From contig OZ029916.1 in the NCBI GenBank assembly GCA_964023275.1, positions 34,679,727-34,743,726 on the forward strand: a stretch of 64,000 bases of DNA, read 5' to 3'. The DNA is from Norana najaformis (Eukaryota > Annelida > Clitellata > Crassiclitellata > Hormogastridae). This document shows, in pieces, positions 38,101-50,240 of the stretch (positions within the stretch are counted from its first letter, which is position 1; the number at the start of each line of letters is the position of its first letter). Made by a program: the position numbers and the translations under genes. Under the pieces are notes generated by a model, which saw only the letters and a list, made by a program, of their open reading frames with translations, searched no databases and was not told where the DNA came from.

Positions 38101-41100
38101 ATGGGGTCAAAGATCAATGACCAATACTTTGCGTAATGTTTGCTAGTTTTTGCTTTACGCAAGAATGGACCAAAGTGCAGGATTTGAACGATAGCATTGT
38201 AACACACCTCAGTCGTAATCGTAATTGGACATTTATATCGCATCTCTTCAGGAAAACTATTCAGAGCTGCTTCCAGACCGATAACACAAGACCATGATTG
38301 AATACAGTGGTCTTTAGCTGCTGGCATAACATAGAGGCAGAGAAAGGGCAGGAAGCTCATGTCGCAGGTTGCTTGGAAGTCTGTTCCAGAGTGAAGGGCC
38401 AACCACTGTGGAACTACTGTGCTGCACTGCGGAAGTACGGGACGGAGTAATTAAGTAAGTAATGCACTTGTTAACATGCCATATTCCATCAACTGAGTGA
38501 GGAACCATAGGCAATTAAGAGAGACAACGAGAACGCGTTGTGCTCAGACTGAAGAGATTTGTAGCCAGGAACAGGTGACACTGAGATGCATAACTCCCTG
38601 ATGTAGGATGGATCACAAATGGCCAGGCAATTACACATCAACTAGAGGATCTTAAGCTTTAACAGGCCTTTGCATGGGCAGCCAATGTAGCTTATCTATC
38701 CACTATATAAATAGAAATATGACCGAACTTTGGAACCCACCAATTAACTGAGCTGCAGTGTTTGAAACAGATTGAAGTTGGCTAATGCAAAAAAGAGAGG
38801 CCTGCGTAGTCGACCCTGGTACATTTGAATGCATGCAGCAGAGAGAAGCAGCCTTAGAAGAGAGCTAGTGTCGTGTGATGCGGATCTGGCGCAGATGATA
38901 AAAGCATGATCTACATACTGTCTTCACATGCTCAGAGAGGTCAATTCCTGGTCCAAAGTCACATCCAGGTCATGCACAGAAGTAGAAAAGGGGGCTTTAT
39001 GAAAGTGGAACTGCAAGTAATGCAAGTCTATCTTTTGGAGCTGCCAGCAGCTACCAGGCCAAACAAGTTGGGTTTCAGAGGGTTTAAGCTGGAAGCAGTT
39101 AGACGAAATCCAAGGGGAAAGCACCTCAAATGTCTCAAAAAGTGTCTCAGCTAAGTAGAGTGCATCTACAGCTTGGCCTTGAGTATGTGCCTCATTATAG
39201 CATTATAACACAATCTTGTTATAAAATTATGACTCACCTCGTCATGACATAGTACTTGACATGGCTCCCATAGTCAGTTTCTGGTGAGGAGGTTTCATCT
39301 CACTAAATACGGGCAAAGGTCAGTGATTGTTACTTTGCTTAATGTTTGTTTTTATTTTGCACAAGAAAGGGCCAAAAACATCGATTCACACCCAGTATAT
39401 GTAAGTATGAAAGGCCAAAAGTTCAGTAAGGGTCACTGACCACTGACCATTTGTTTCTGTGCAGGAGTGGGCCAAAAACACGGGGCGTTGGAAGGAGGGT
39501 GACCCTGAGCCGCACTATGCGCAGCTGAAGACGCGACTGCGCTGTGCATTCAGCAAAGCACCTGACATCGAAGAGATGAAGGAAATGCACTGTTCAAAGG
39601 CCGAGGAACCGTACAAAGTCTACCGATTCATACCAAAGAAAGGTCGGCTATTTATCTGCGTGTTTCTTTTTTAACCCAAAGTGGGAATGATCCCTCAGGA
39701 ATGAAAAAGTAGGTTTAGGAAGAATAAATAAACCTGATAAAATTTATTTATTTACTGCACTGATTATGAATGCAGAGTTAGTGAATGTGAATTGGAGAAC
39801 TGAGAAAAGTGCGCATGAATAACTTATCTGCACTCTGCCGTCATCTTCATCATTATCTTCTTCAGGCAAGCAGGCCATTGATCAATGACTACCACTTCAC
39901 TTCGCTTAACGTTTCTTTTTCCAGTTGCAAAGGAGTGCATTTATCAAGCCCACAAATCCCATCTGTGATGGGGTGTAATTAATTTGCCCGTTTTCTGTCT
40001 CACTGTATTCAGAAGACTGAATGTCTGGAAGGAACTAACCATGTCTTAATACCTTTGTGAGGCTCTCAAGCAGTGCCATATGAGCAGCCAGATACATACA
40101 TATACATACATACATATACATACATACATACATTATACATGCATCCATCCATATGTACATACCTGTGTATACCCACATACGTGCATATATAATACATACT
40201 TAGATATGTGCATACATGGATAATCTCATATGTACATACATACATACAAACACGCATCCATACATGTGTCAGTTCAAATGTTGGTCATTAATTGTTGCAG
40301 TTGTTTATCAGATAATACAGTGCAATTCAATACAAGTGAAGTTTGATAATAAACCCCCTTACAGAGTTCAGAAGGGCATATTGAAGCCAGGTAACTGGGA
40401 ACATAAGAACCATAAACAGAATGGAAGAGGTAAAGTTTCAGTTTTTATGGCGAAAGGTAAGCAAGAATAAGCTACGGCTTAAGCTGGAACATCTTTGCTG
40501 CCAGTGGAAATAACTTTTGCTTCTTGTCTCATTCTAACCGAGATATTTTAACAAGGAAACTTTGTCTGCTATCAACAGAAAGCAAACTCTATCCCTTCGG
40601 TCGGAAAGCAGTCGCTCGAAAGTCAATCCACAGCTCACTGAGGCGGAACGACACACTACCATCTTGTCATCCACCAATGGACAACAATACAGTGAAAAAA
40701 TCTGATGACGAACCTGTGAGCTGCAGAAAAAATTTCAAAGGGTTTGATGAGGTACTATATCGATAACAAGATATGTAATTTTTTGTAACTAACATTTGCT
40801 TACACTGCAAACTTCTTATAACATGCATTGTTATAACACATATTATGATATTACATGGCCAGAGACTTGAACTATGTATTCTATATGCTATTATATGTAT
40901 TATGTTATATTATAGTAATTAATAATAATAATAATAATTATCAACTTCTAATGCGCCGTTGTCTGATGCACAAGGCATCAACCGACGGCACACCAAAACC
41001 TAGCCACAATCAGGTCAACATCCAGAAGGTCAGTCCGGACGACAGAGAGGCAGCCTATGGTGGATAAGCAGTTTGAAACAGGTAAGTTTTAAGCTGAGAA

Positions 41101-44100
41101 CGAAATGGCAGAAGCGACTGAGCAGAACGAACAGACACAGGGAGGGAATTCCAGAATTTTGGTCCAGCAAATTATGCATGTTATGTTATATTATATGTAT
41201 TATGTTATATTATATTACATTATATAATATTATCGGCTCAAGTACAGTTCAAGACAAGACAAGACAACATCTGTATTACACCATAAACCTGTTACAGGAT
41301 GGAACTGGGGTCCATATGTGCTATTGTGTTACCTCGAATACTTTATTATATTTCGCATATAGAATGAGTTATATTTGTGTTTTAAAGCATACTTTTAGGT
41401 TTTGGGGACACGAAATCACATGTGGCTATCTATCTTTATGTTCAATGAGACTTAGCGCAACAGCCTTACTATATGGCCAGATATTGCTTTGATTGGTTAG
41501 TGTGGCTCTTGTGGTGAATTTATATTAAAAATTTAATCATACTTGGGAATTTTTATTTAGCTAAAAACTTAAATTAAATTATATTTAAGATCAGAATTTT
41601 GCAGTTGGATTGTTTGTATGAATAAATCAACTGCCATTGTAAATGCTGCAATCTGGCTTTTTGCTATGCTTTATGTCAGTGCTTATAGAATATACAGCAT
41701 ACATTAAGTTAGAGTGGATTAAAATATCTCAGCAAATTTGTTATGCCATTTATTAAAGATATCTTTAAATTTTGATTTTGCTTCTTTACACTTCGTTACA
41801 GTTGTTTGCAAACTGTGAAACGTTTTTAGTTTAGTAACTAACTCTAAGATTATTATTGCATCAATTATCTGGCCCTCAAGTTATTGCGGCATCTTCTAAG
41901 GTAACAAGTTGGTCCATGGCTATCAAAATGAGTTGTCCCGCTGCCGTCATTTGGCTTTAAGGTTTTATCTGCTGTCCATAAAGTGAAGCTAAATGCTGTT
42001 TCTGACTCGTAGATAGCATAAAATAGTGTTTAACATATTACTAATAGAATTAGCTTGAGTTATTTATTATGTTAGTGTTTTAGGTCCTTAAAATCTTACC
42101 TGCAAACACCGTTGCTTTATGGTGTCTCTTCATCAAATGCAGAAATATGTTGGCACATGTATTGTTATTCAGAAAACACAGAGAGAACATGAAAACACTT
42201 GGTAAAAGCATCAGAATATGCTGCCATAGTCTTTCTCCAGTAGTGTATTATTATAACAGTTGTACACTAATATTGATAATAATAATAACAATAATAATAA
42301 TAATAATTAATAATAATAATAATTAATAATAATAATAATAACTATAATAATAAGATGATTTATAAAGCGCCATAGCATGTAATGTGTTAGAAATTAATGT
42401 TTCTTGTAGAAAGATTTTGGAACCATAGTCATGACCGCAATAAATGAATTCACATTATTTCAGTGCACTGTGATGAGCTGTTGGTACTGTATATTATATT
42501 ATTATAGATGATTTCTATGCAGTGTATATGATGTGCAGAGACAGTTACCCTTTATACTACAAAACTTATACTAATTCCTTTGTAGTATGTTGTGATGGAA
42601 TGGAGTTTTGTTTATTTGCAGTTACCTTTGGCCACCTGTAATGATTTGGCAACAGACCACATTGCAGGTGAGTAAATAATCCCTGAAATCTATTCTGATC
42701 ACTTCCATTATGTCAGCTGCAGATTCACGAGTTTGGTTATAAAATTATATCAGACAGATGTCAGACTAGTAATGGTGACGAATGATAATGGTGATGGCAG
42801 TGACGGTGTTACAATGACTACAACAATGATGAAGGAGCTACTACAAAATTGATTTCACCGTATTGAATTTGAAGAGCAAAGGGACTGAATCCTGTGTCAA
42901 ACACAAATGAATCTTCTCAATCTTCCTGATCTTCCTGCCGGCAGTGTACGTCAGTCAGTGTACTCATTTTTGAGTATGACTTTTTTCTGAAATTAGTCTT
43001 TTGCCTGATTACATCAGATTTTAAGTGACGCTAGATGAGGCATTTTTTTATGCGATTCAACCCATTTTCGATGCTTTTACTTGACAGAACCAGTTCAGAC
43101 AAATGAAATTCCAAGACAAGTGGAAATGGTCGATGGTTTTCACGGACACATTCTCAAGAACAGCCTCATCATCGACAGCTTGCCTGTGTCCACTGCCTAT
43201 CATGCTGTCCTCGATTCACTGAGCATTCCTCAAGTTACCGCCACGAACTTCAAGGCCACGGCTGAACCAACAGAGGTCAATGAGTATTACTGCGGAAAGC
43301 GTCAGACCATTCTTCCGCCAGTGGAAGGCAACCGTTCGAGGCCTGAGTCAAGAACCAGTGGGCTGGATCAGCCGAGCTCGATGTCTGTCATGGTTTCACA
43401 GAGTCAGCATTGCATGGAAGTCTTGCCTGAAAAGGAGTCTGGCTCTAATCTTGATTTGTCCGATCTGCCCAAAATGTCGATCATGGAGAAGGTGGAGTCC
43501 TGGAAAATGACTGGGTTAACAACAGGTATTCATTGTTAACTAATTTCTGCTGTAGGGTGTGATTATGCTGCTGTTAATTACTGCATATGGCAGAATAGAG
43601 CCTTGTCGACTGTAGAATTTGTATTAAATGTACAAATTGTAGGAAGAACAGGCTTTGGCTAGTGTTTTTCTTCAGAATGTAAGCATATTAGTGTAACTTG
43701 TTGTAAGTTACATTATCATAGTATAACTTTCTATTCATGTTTAAATAAGTACAAGTTTTTAAAGTTTATAAATAATTTGTTTACTTTTAGTCTATTACAT
43801 ATTGATTTTTTTCCGTTTTACTGACTTTTGAGAGGTTTTAGGTAAATGCCCAACTCCAGGCACAATGTAACTTAGTAACATAACAATAAAACATGTTATA
43901 GCGTAAACTCTGATGTAACGCAGCATCAGATGTGGATTCCAGACTTAATTTAGTGCAATAACAGGACCTGACGGGAACACAACTTTGTTATAACATGATG
44001 CTTAACATGGCCCCTAAGGTGGCATTATAAGTAGATTCTAGTTTATATATCACCATTTGTGTTTGTCAAGTCCTTGATCTATTCTTGTTTTGAGTATCTA

Positions 44101-45713
44101 TCTCATGTGTATCTTGGCAATTTAAATTTGCTTTTTTATTACTTCACTAAAACATGTATCACTAGCTCTAAAAGGACAAGTTTGCCTGTATACAAATAAT
44201 ACTTGTTTAATGGATGTAGGTTTTTCGATTTCAGGAAATGATAAGAGTGATCACTTTAAGACTCCTATCATGGATGACTGGATTGCAAAGGTAACAGAGA
44301 GAACAGTCGAAGTCAATCCTGCAGAAACTGCATGCAAGAACGACACCGACGGAATTCAGTCATTTAGACAACTCGTAACATGCGACAGCGATGGTGGTGT
44401 TCAAGGTTCTTATGCCCCAAGGGATAAAAAGATTTCTCTTGGGAAGTCAGGAGAACCACCTGGATCAAACGTGGCAGTGGCCACTCCCATATTTCCTCTG
44501 AAGAATCGCTACAACATATCTCGCAATCATCTAGAGAAGGAAAGACCAATGCCGCAGTCACCTGATGATCGATCATGCTTTCCACACAATACCGCCAACC
44601 ATGGACCTTCGTTTGTCATGGTGCATGACGGAAAACAAGCGCCGGTGGAAAATGTGAAGCGTGGTGACCAGCGTCTATTTCATGGAGCAACAAGTCTCGA
44701 TTGGCAATTGGCTGTAGCAGAGAAGAGGAGAAAACTGGATCAAACCACAGTTCCAGCTCAGTATGCTGATTTCCCTGAGGCTTCTGACAAGTGTGGCAGA
44801 AACTGGCAAACATCTCCACACACTTACAGAAGAAACTGGCAGAAGCAAGGAGAAGCATACGAGGAAACCTGGCAGCGAAATGGTGAAAGGCAGGGCGACA
44901 ACTGGCAGATGCAGAGCAAGGAAGAAGACATTATCTGGCCAGAATCCTATCAACAACAGAATAGGAATTGGCAGAGGGAACGAAACGATAATTGGCAAGT
45001 AACCGGTGACAGATGTGAGGCAAATTTTGAGGCATCTTGTGAGGCCCAAGGACGAAACAGCCTGATGTTAGACAAGTTTTCTGACAGGAACGTAAAATCA
45101 TTTTCAGGTCGAAACGGTGAAAGTTGGGATCTGCACAGGAGTTCATCCAATGGAAACCAACAGGCATTGCTGAATGTGGGTGACAGAGGTCACAAGTGGC
45201 CCTCAGAAGTCACAAATGAGGTGGAGGTCCGTTGGAACATCCTACGTGAAAACCTGACCAAAGATGGTAAGCTTTGCAAAATATATTATCTGTTTATAAT
45301 AGTACAAGAATTATTATTTACTTGTTTACAGTATAAAAACAAGTATAAAAACAATTATTGTGGGAAATGTCGATGGTAAACTGGTCCTGATGAAGATGAA
45401 TGGTTTTGAGCAAAAAGTCAGTACATGCCTGCAAAGAAAAATCTCCATTGCTGTTTATGGAGAGGTCGTTTAATAATTTACAGATGCGACGACTTCACTG
45501 AATGGCTAAATTTTGTTGTTTTGTCCAAACGTGACCTGGTTTCTCATATCTGCATTTGACAGGAGGTGGAATCCAAATCACTGCTTTTCTCTGGCAGCCT
45601 GCCTACGTGCTTGCTTGCATGGCTGCATGCATGTGTGTGTGCCTGTCTGGCTGTGTTCCTGCATACTGATGTGTGTGCAGGCCTCTTTATGCCTGTCTGC
45701 CTGCATGCCTATG

Positions 45714-45751
<38 letters not shown>

Positions 45752-48700
45752 AACCTGTTGTGTGTAATCTGTAAGTCCATCTGTTTTCTTGTGTGTGTAT
45801 GCGTGTGGGCGTGTGTGAGTGTTTCTTGATGCTGGAGCCGTCATACATCTTCTGTAGGTTTCGGCAAAATATGATGTATCGAATCGCATATGGAAACTAA
45901 TCCATCACTAGTTAGTCTTTATTTATTGGTCTGTAGTATTTTTAGTCTGTTGTTTACTGGTCTGCTGTTGTTTTGTTTTTTGGTCTAATTTTTATTTGTA
46001 TGTTGTTTTGTTTATTGATCAGTTGTTTTGCTTATTGATCCTTCTTGTTTATTAATCTGTTTTATATGCAAGTCTGTTGTGTTTGTTCATTTGTTGTTTT
46101 GCATATGGTATATACTGAAAGAGGAAAAGACCTTATGGTCTGCTGAGTCTGTAGACAGATTAGCCAGGTTATGTTGGTCCTTTTGAGCCATTTAGACCAT
46201 CTGCTGCTACTCTGTTATGATGGATTAAGCCAACTGTTTCCACCGTTGGTGTTCTGAGCCTTTGCTTTTTACTGGCTGTTCGGATTTTCTTTAGAACAGC
46301 TGTTTTGATATAAATCTGCCATTGTAACTTACCACATAATGTTATTCATGTGATCTTATCGAAGATTATGTAAGGTAAAGTACCGGTTTGTGTATTGTAT
46401 TTAATGAAGTACTTATATAAAAAATGCTAGCCTCCAAGGTTGTGTGCAGTTGAAATCTATGTCAACTGCACATGAGGTGCTTGGATTTGAACCCAGGTCT
46501 CAGAGGTGATGTATTAGTCACTGGGCCATTGTGTCACTTCAGGTATTGCAAATGCTCGTTTATCACACATTGCTTGGGTGATGGTTTGGCATTGTGGATA
46601 TGATTCTGGCAGGTGCAGTGAACTTAAGCGACTTGAGCCCAGGTAGTAATGGGATGATCTTAGAAGTTACAAATTGACAAATATACTACAATAGAATTAC
46701 GAGTTTCCTGCATACATTACACTACATTACCACTGGATGTATGTGTGATGTTTTTCAGGGCCTTTGGATCTTTCTAACAAGACTGACTTTTATGTTCATT
46801 ATTCCACTGACGATAGCATCAGAAAATATCGGCCAGAGATCTGTGCCAAGATGGCCAGTCATCCACCGGATTATGGCCGGACAGCAGAGGATCCTGGTCT
46901 TAGCTGCTACAGAGCGGAACGCACCAAAGGTTGGGGCAACCGCAATGAGGAACAAGACTGCCATGTAAAAAAACTCGGCCATCATGGTATGAATGCTGTA
47001 TGTATATATGTATGTCTGTCTGTATGTATGTATGTATGTATCTGAACATTTATGTAGATTCTTTTAAGAACCTCGTGCTGCTGGTGCTGAAATATGGCTA
47101 TCTGATAGATCTTAAAAGATTTGTCTTAATTGTAAATGTAATTGTAATCGCAAATGTATGTAGCTCCACTTCATGAGAAACTCATCATAGGCGCTTCAGA
47201 CCTGCCAACACAAAACCACGATCGAACAGAATGGTCTTCAAGTGCTTGTGGAAAGGAGACATTAAGGCAAAGGAGTTCATGGTGCAGGTTGCTAAACAAC
47301 TTATTATTCCAAAATGATGAGCCAATCATAGCAAAGCATCTGTGATGGACTCAGGATATGTTGATAAGCCAGTTCTTGCCACTGATTCATTTGACTATTT
47401 AGTAATAAGTGGTTGACGATATATTACTGATTAAGCAAAGGAAAATATGAACAAAACTGTAGCAGCATTGTGACGACTGATTTAGCTCAAATCATTCAAT
47501 ACCACATCTCTGGTGACATGATCAGTCTTCCAATATCTTTACGGACCATCTTTCTTTTATCTGAACTATTGATCTCACAGTTCTTTCTTGATCAATCCAG
47601 AGTTCACAGACGATTTTTTCGAGCGATATCCTATGATCTTGACAAATTTCGTACAGCTGAAGAAACGTCTTGAAGTCAATCATTATTTTAAAATTACTTC
47701 CACTGACTCCGTGCTTTCTGTATAATTTCTAAAGCACAGTGAATAGCTCCCTCAGTGCCTAATATTAACCATTTTATACCCTATGATGCTGGCAGATATT
47801 TACACACACACACAACACACACACATTGAAGCTGGCCATTACGTAATTACATCTGTGTGTCTACACTTAAACTAGCCTCTTTTAATCTATATATGTGTGT
47901 ATATATATTTTGTAAACATCAGCTGATTCCTGTGAAATAAGATAACATGTGAATACAAGGATAATACCGTAGCTACAAGTGTTAATCAGTGGGTTACCTT
48001 TACTGTTTTCATTTTCTAAAATTTAAATTGCTTTTTTACTTATTTATTTGATTTTATATTTAGCTCTATCTATGGACGCCAGCCTGAACCATTTGAAAGC
48101 AGCCTACAAAAAGCTTGTCTTGAGAACAATGTATGTGAGGGAAAAGGAGCGTGAGTTGGATGACCTGGAAAAGAGGTTACATGCTCGTGAGGAGTCTGTG
48201 AATCAGAAGGAACAGCAGCTGCAGAAGGTCCTTTGGGCCCTGGCAGAGCAAAGACTTCCAGCAGAACTTGGAAAGCAGCCAGACTGCACAAAGGTCTTAC
48301 CAGAAGTTGACAAATCAGATTGGAACGTGGATGGGAGCCAGAGGAAGGAACGCCCGATGATTCCAAGATGGACTGAACAGACAGAGTCCTGTAATCAGAG
48401 ACCCGTTGAAACGTTGTCCATCGAGAATTACACGTCTGTGAACACTTACAAGGTCTCTGTTGATCAAAACCAGATTCATGGAAGAACAAATTTTCCAGGC
48501 GATGGTTTTGACCTTGGTGGTGGTATGTGTGGCACTTCCAGGATCCTGGAGTCATCTGCCAGCATGTTCAACTCAGACCAGCCATTCTACGAATCAACAG
48601 TGCTGCGTGTACTGCCATCTATTGATGAGCGTCCATGCTCACGTAATGAGTACACTGGCAGCGCATATCCAGACGAACCAGAGGATGGTCGGGCCTCCGG

Positions 48701-49091
48701 TGTCTACCTTCCAAATGTGGGTTGCTCGTATCGTTCCAACCCTGGAGTTGCGTCACAGGAGTTATCTTGGAGCAACGAGGTGAAGTACAATGCTGACGAA
48801 AGAGGAGCAGCCTCTGGCAGAACAGGAATGGCCTCTGGCAGACCACTGCCTGAAGACCCAAATCTGGGAAGCATATCTATGAACACCTACCCGGTGAGAA
48901 ACCTTGGAGATCTGTGCACCCCAAAGGCATTTGATGGTTGCTGCTTTGAACGCCATACATTCAAATCACCAGAGCAGAATGACATCCTGCTGCTGAGAAA
49001 TTCTTCGTTTTCTGCGATGCCAGTGCTACAGTCTGGCAATGACGTTACAAGAATTCTTCCGCTGGTCTCGTCTGAGGGCGTCATGAACTGA
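35135..49091 (+). CDS. IRF-like transcription factor, 1,134 residues, no IRF association domain seen
   Basis: Sequence-specific nuclear DNA-binding protein of the interferon regulatory factor family. Exons: 35135-35353, 39465-39642, 40367-40429, 40579-40751, 42622-42667, 43088-43525, 44235-45266, 46759-46986, 48064-49091. All join in frame to TGA. An in-frame TAG at 35114 precedes the ATG. Residues 23-132 are the DNA-binding domain. Its five tryptophans (29, 44, 56, 64, 75) sit in RPWLE, GLEW, PWKH, KTW and EWAKNTGR. The recognition helix KTRLRCAFSKAPDIEE and the later EEPYKVYRFIP resemble IRF4/IRF8. The remaining ~1,000 residues match no family I know. They include an 11-residue tryptophan repeat (562-690) and a charged helical segment (about 800-860). 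No LYYG or YARRLC-type IRF association motif was found. Exon 3 (63 bp, in-frame cassette) is the least certain. Typical IRFs have 300-560 residues. Confidence 0.85.
35370..35525. repeat. GGT/GCT/GAT trinucleotide repeat
   Basis: A compound repeat starting within 20 bases of the exon 1 donor of the IRF-like gene: ggtggtgg, then gctgttgctattgctg, then gatgatgatgatgctg. It is intronic. Confidence 0.85.
37165..37335. repeat. Pyrimidine-rich minisatellite, 27-bp unit
   Basis: Within an all-pyrimidine-rich tract, a 27-bp unit built of ctcgttctcatcc and tcgtcttcctact is repeated at least three times (about 37206-37300), flanked by ctcctcgtc repeats. IRF intron 1. Ser-rich and Arg-rich open frames on the two strands are artefacts. 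Confidence 0.8.
37618..37888 (+). mobile_element. tRNA-derived SINE, near full length
   Basis: Head gatagtctagtgataagtg (A box) and gggctcaagtctc (B box); body with gaccgtacactatcggtggg and aacccaccctcgcctgccaa; terminus ggctgttcttcc. About 270 bp, the clearest copy of this family in the window, in the first intron of the IRF-like gene. Confidence 0.75.
38020..39425 (+). repeat. Repeated acceptor-like segments in IRF intron 1
   Basis: Similar blocks occur at about 38021-38180 and 39195-39410, sharing acttgacatggct, tcactaaat, actttgc-taatgtttg and a -gggccaaaa end. That end resembles the start of real exon 2 at 39465 (caggagtgggccaaaaaca). The two are separated by a LINE-derived insertion. 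Confidence 0.5.
38216..39150 (-). mobile_element. LINE-derived fragment, minus orientation
   Basis: The 3' end is marked by a plus-strand cgtaatcgtaattggacatt at 38216. Minus-strand translation near 38314-38440 reads STVVGPSLWNRLPSNLRHEL, the C-terminal tail typical of L2/CR1-like reverse transcriptases. Sequence to 39150 (ggtcaattcctggtccaaag, tgcagtgtttgaaacagatt) resembles the antisense of such elements. In-frame stops throughout. Confidence 0.65.
40085..40262. repeat. TACA tetranucleotide microsatellite
   Basis: Imperfect tacatacata repeats with interruptions, in the intron between IRF exons 2 and 3. Confidence 0.85.
40918..41170 (-). mobile_element. LINE 3' end, minus orientation
   Basis: Starts with aataataataat, then the reverse of the shared LINE tail (aatgcgccgttgtctgatgc, aaggcatcaaccgacggcac), then coding-region remnants such as ctgagcagaacgaacagaca, the reverse of 7295-7315. 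It lies in an IRF intron. Confidence 0.75.
42275..42355. repeat. AAT trinucleotide repeat
   Basis: Long aataataat array with aatt interruptions, followed by a gcgcc-type repeat terminus (tttataaagcgccat). IRF intron. Confidence 0.85.
44801..45187 (+). repeat. Coding 33-bp (11-residue) tryptophan repeat in IRF exon 7
   Basis: About twelve consecutive units encode 11-residue repeats, one shortened to eight. The first seven begin NWQ, NWQ, TWQ, NWQ, IWP, NWQ, NWQ; later units keep the period with N or S at position 1 (NFE, NSL, NVK, SWD, NQQ). The rest of each unit is polar and charged. An earlier DWQ at about 44699 may be a distant relative. The DNA units are diverged while the Trp codons persist in the first half. 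Confidence 0.8.
45600..45752. repeat. TGTC/TGCC microsatellite
   Basis: A gtctgtctgtctgtctg run at about 45715-45750, preceded by a degenerate tgcatgcctg region. IRF intron. Confidence 0.85.
47125..47345 (-). mobile_element. LINE 3'-end fragment
   Basis: Begins gtaattgtaatcgcaaatgt and continues aaaccacgatcgaacagaat and catggtgcaggttgctaaac. It parallels 38216-38400 and 62165-62290, which carry the same 3' end in minus orientation. IRF intron 8. Confidence 0.5.
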
Positions 49092-50240
49092 CGTGTTATA
49101 TCGACATTTCAAACTACCACAGGGCATTCAACCATGATGGTTGGCAGAGTTCATTGTCATGATTTGCTCACTCGTCAGATGCCATGGTTGCCATTGCCAT
49201 TGCTTGGTGTTAATGCTAGGTTTTCCAACCATTATTGCTCCCTAAAACTCCAGTCATTGTATTCACTTGTGTGCATAATTATTTATAATCTGCAAGTCAT
49301 TGCTGTTAATTTTATGTAATGCATTTGTCTTGTTTAGCTTTATTTTTTTATTCACAGTGCAGGCTACTTGACTATTATTTCACTACTTATTATTTCATTC
49401 ATAGTATTACTTAGAGTATTTAATTTTTCTTTCAACTATTGTCAATAGTTGCTTTGAAAAAGGCACATAGTACTCGAAGACCTATGATATACGGTGCTTA
49501 GAATGGTTTGAATCTATAATATACTTAGGGTGTAATCTATTTTATATTTAGGATGTAATTCTAAGTGAATCCGTGTTGTACTTAGGGTGGAACTTAAAGT
49601 GAATCTTTATTATACTTAGACTGTGACTCAAGTGAATCTATGCTATGCTTTGAGTGAATCTGTGCTGAAGCAAGAGTGAATCTGCTCTGTGGTTGGAGTT
49701 TGCCACTCTCTACTTGAGATTTGCTCTTTCTGCTCCAGTTTAGGTTGTTCCAACTGATATCTTGTGCATCTTCTCGTAGAGTATTGTTTAACTCTTTTCA
49801 GTTGACTTTCTCTTCCTTGTGTCTTAACTGTTGATATTTCTACTTCAGATTTCAAATTCAGTCTGTATTTTTATTTGTTTCACTTCATTTTGTGTTTTTG
49901 CCTCATCTGAAGTTTTTCTTTAAGTCCAGTTTGAAATTTATCTTTTTCAACATCAATTTTGTTCATTTTCTGGGTCCTGCCCTCAATTACGACATTCAAT
50001 GTTCTTTTTCCAATGCATGTTTTATATATCACCTTTTAGAAGTTTCTTCCTTTCTATGCATATCTGTAGTCCTTGTCAGCCTAATAAATTTAGATTTTGC
50101 AATGTTCAACTTTGGCTTTTATTATTATTCTGCATCGTCAGATTTTGACCTTCAAATTTACCAATGTCAACTTTTGTTTACAACAGTTGCCTTTCTTGAC
50201 AGTTTGGTTGACACTCTGGAGAAATAAAACGGTTTTCCAG
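49092..50240 (+). other. Likely 3' UTR / flank of the IRF-like gene
   Basis: No further exon is needed after the TGA at 49091. aataaa-type signals occur near 50085 and 50222. A degenerate satellite-like stretch lies at 49500-49690. Confidence 0.45.
49500..49690. repeat. Degenerate ~35-40-bp minisatellite
   Basis: Repeated gtgaatct-t-ttatacttag segments, about five units, decaying toward 49690. It lies just downstream of the IRF stop codon. Confidence 0.55.

Noticed and set aside
44675..45049. 124-codon minus-strand Leu/Pro-rich frame
   Set aside because: Antisense shadow of the IRF tryptophan-repeat exon.
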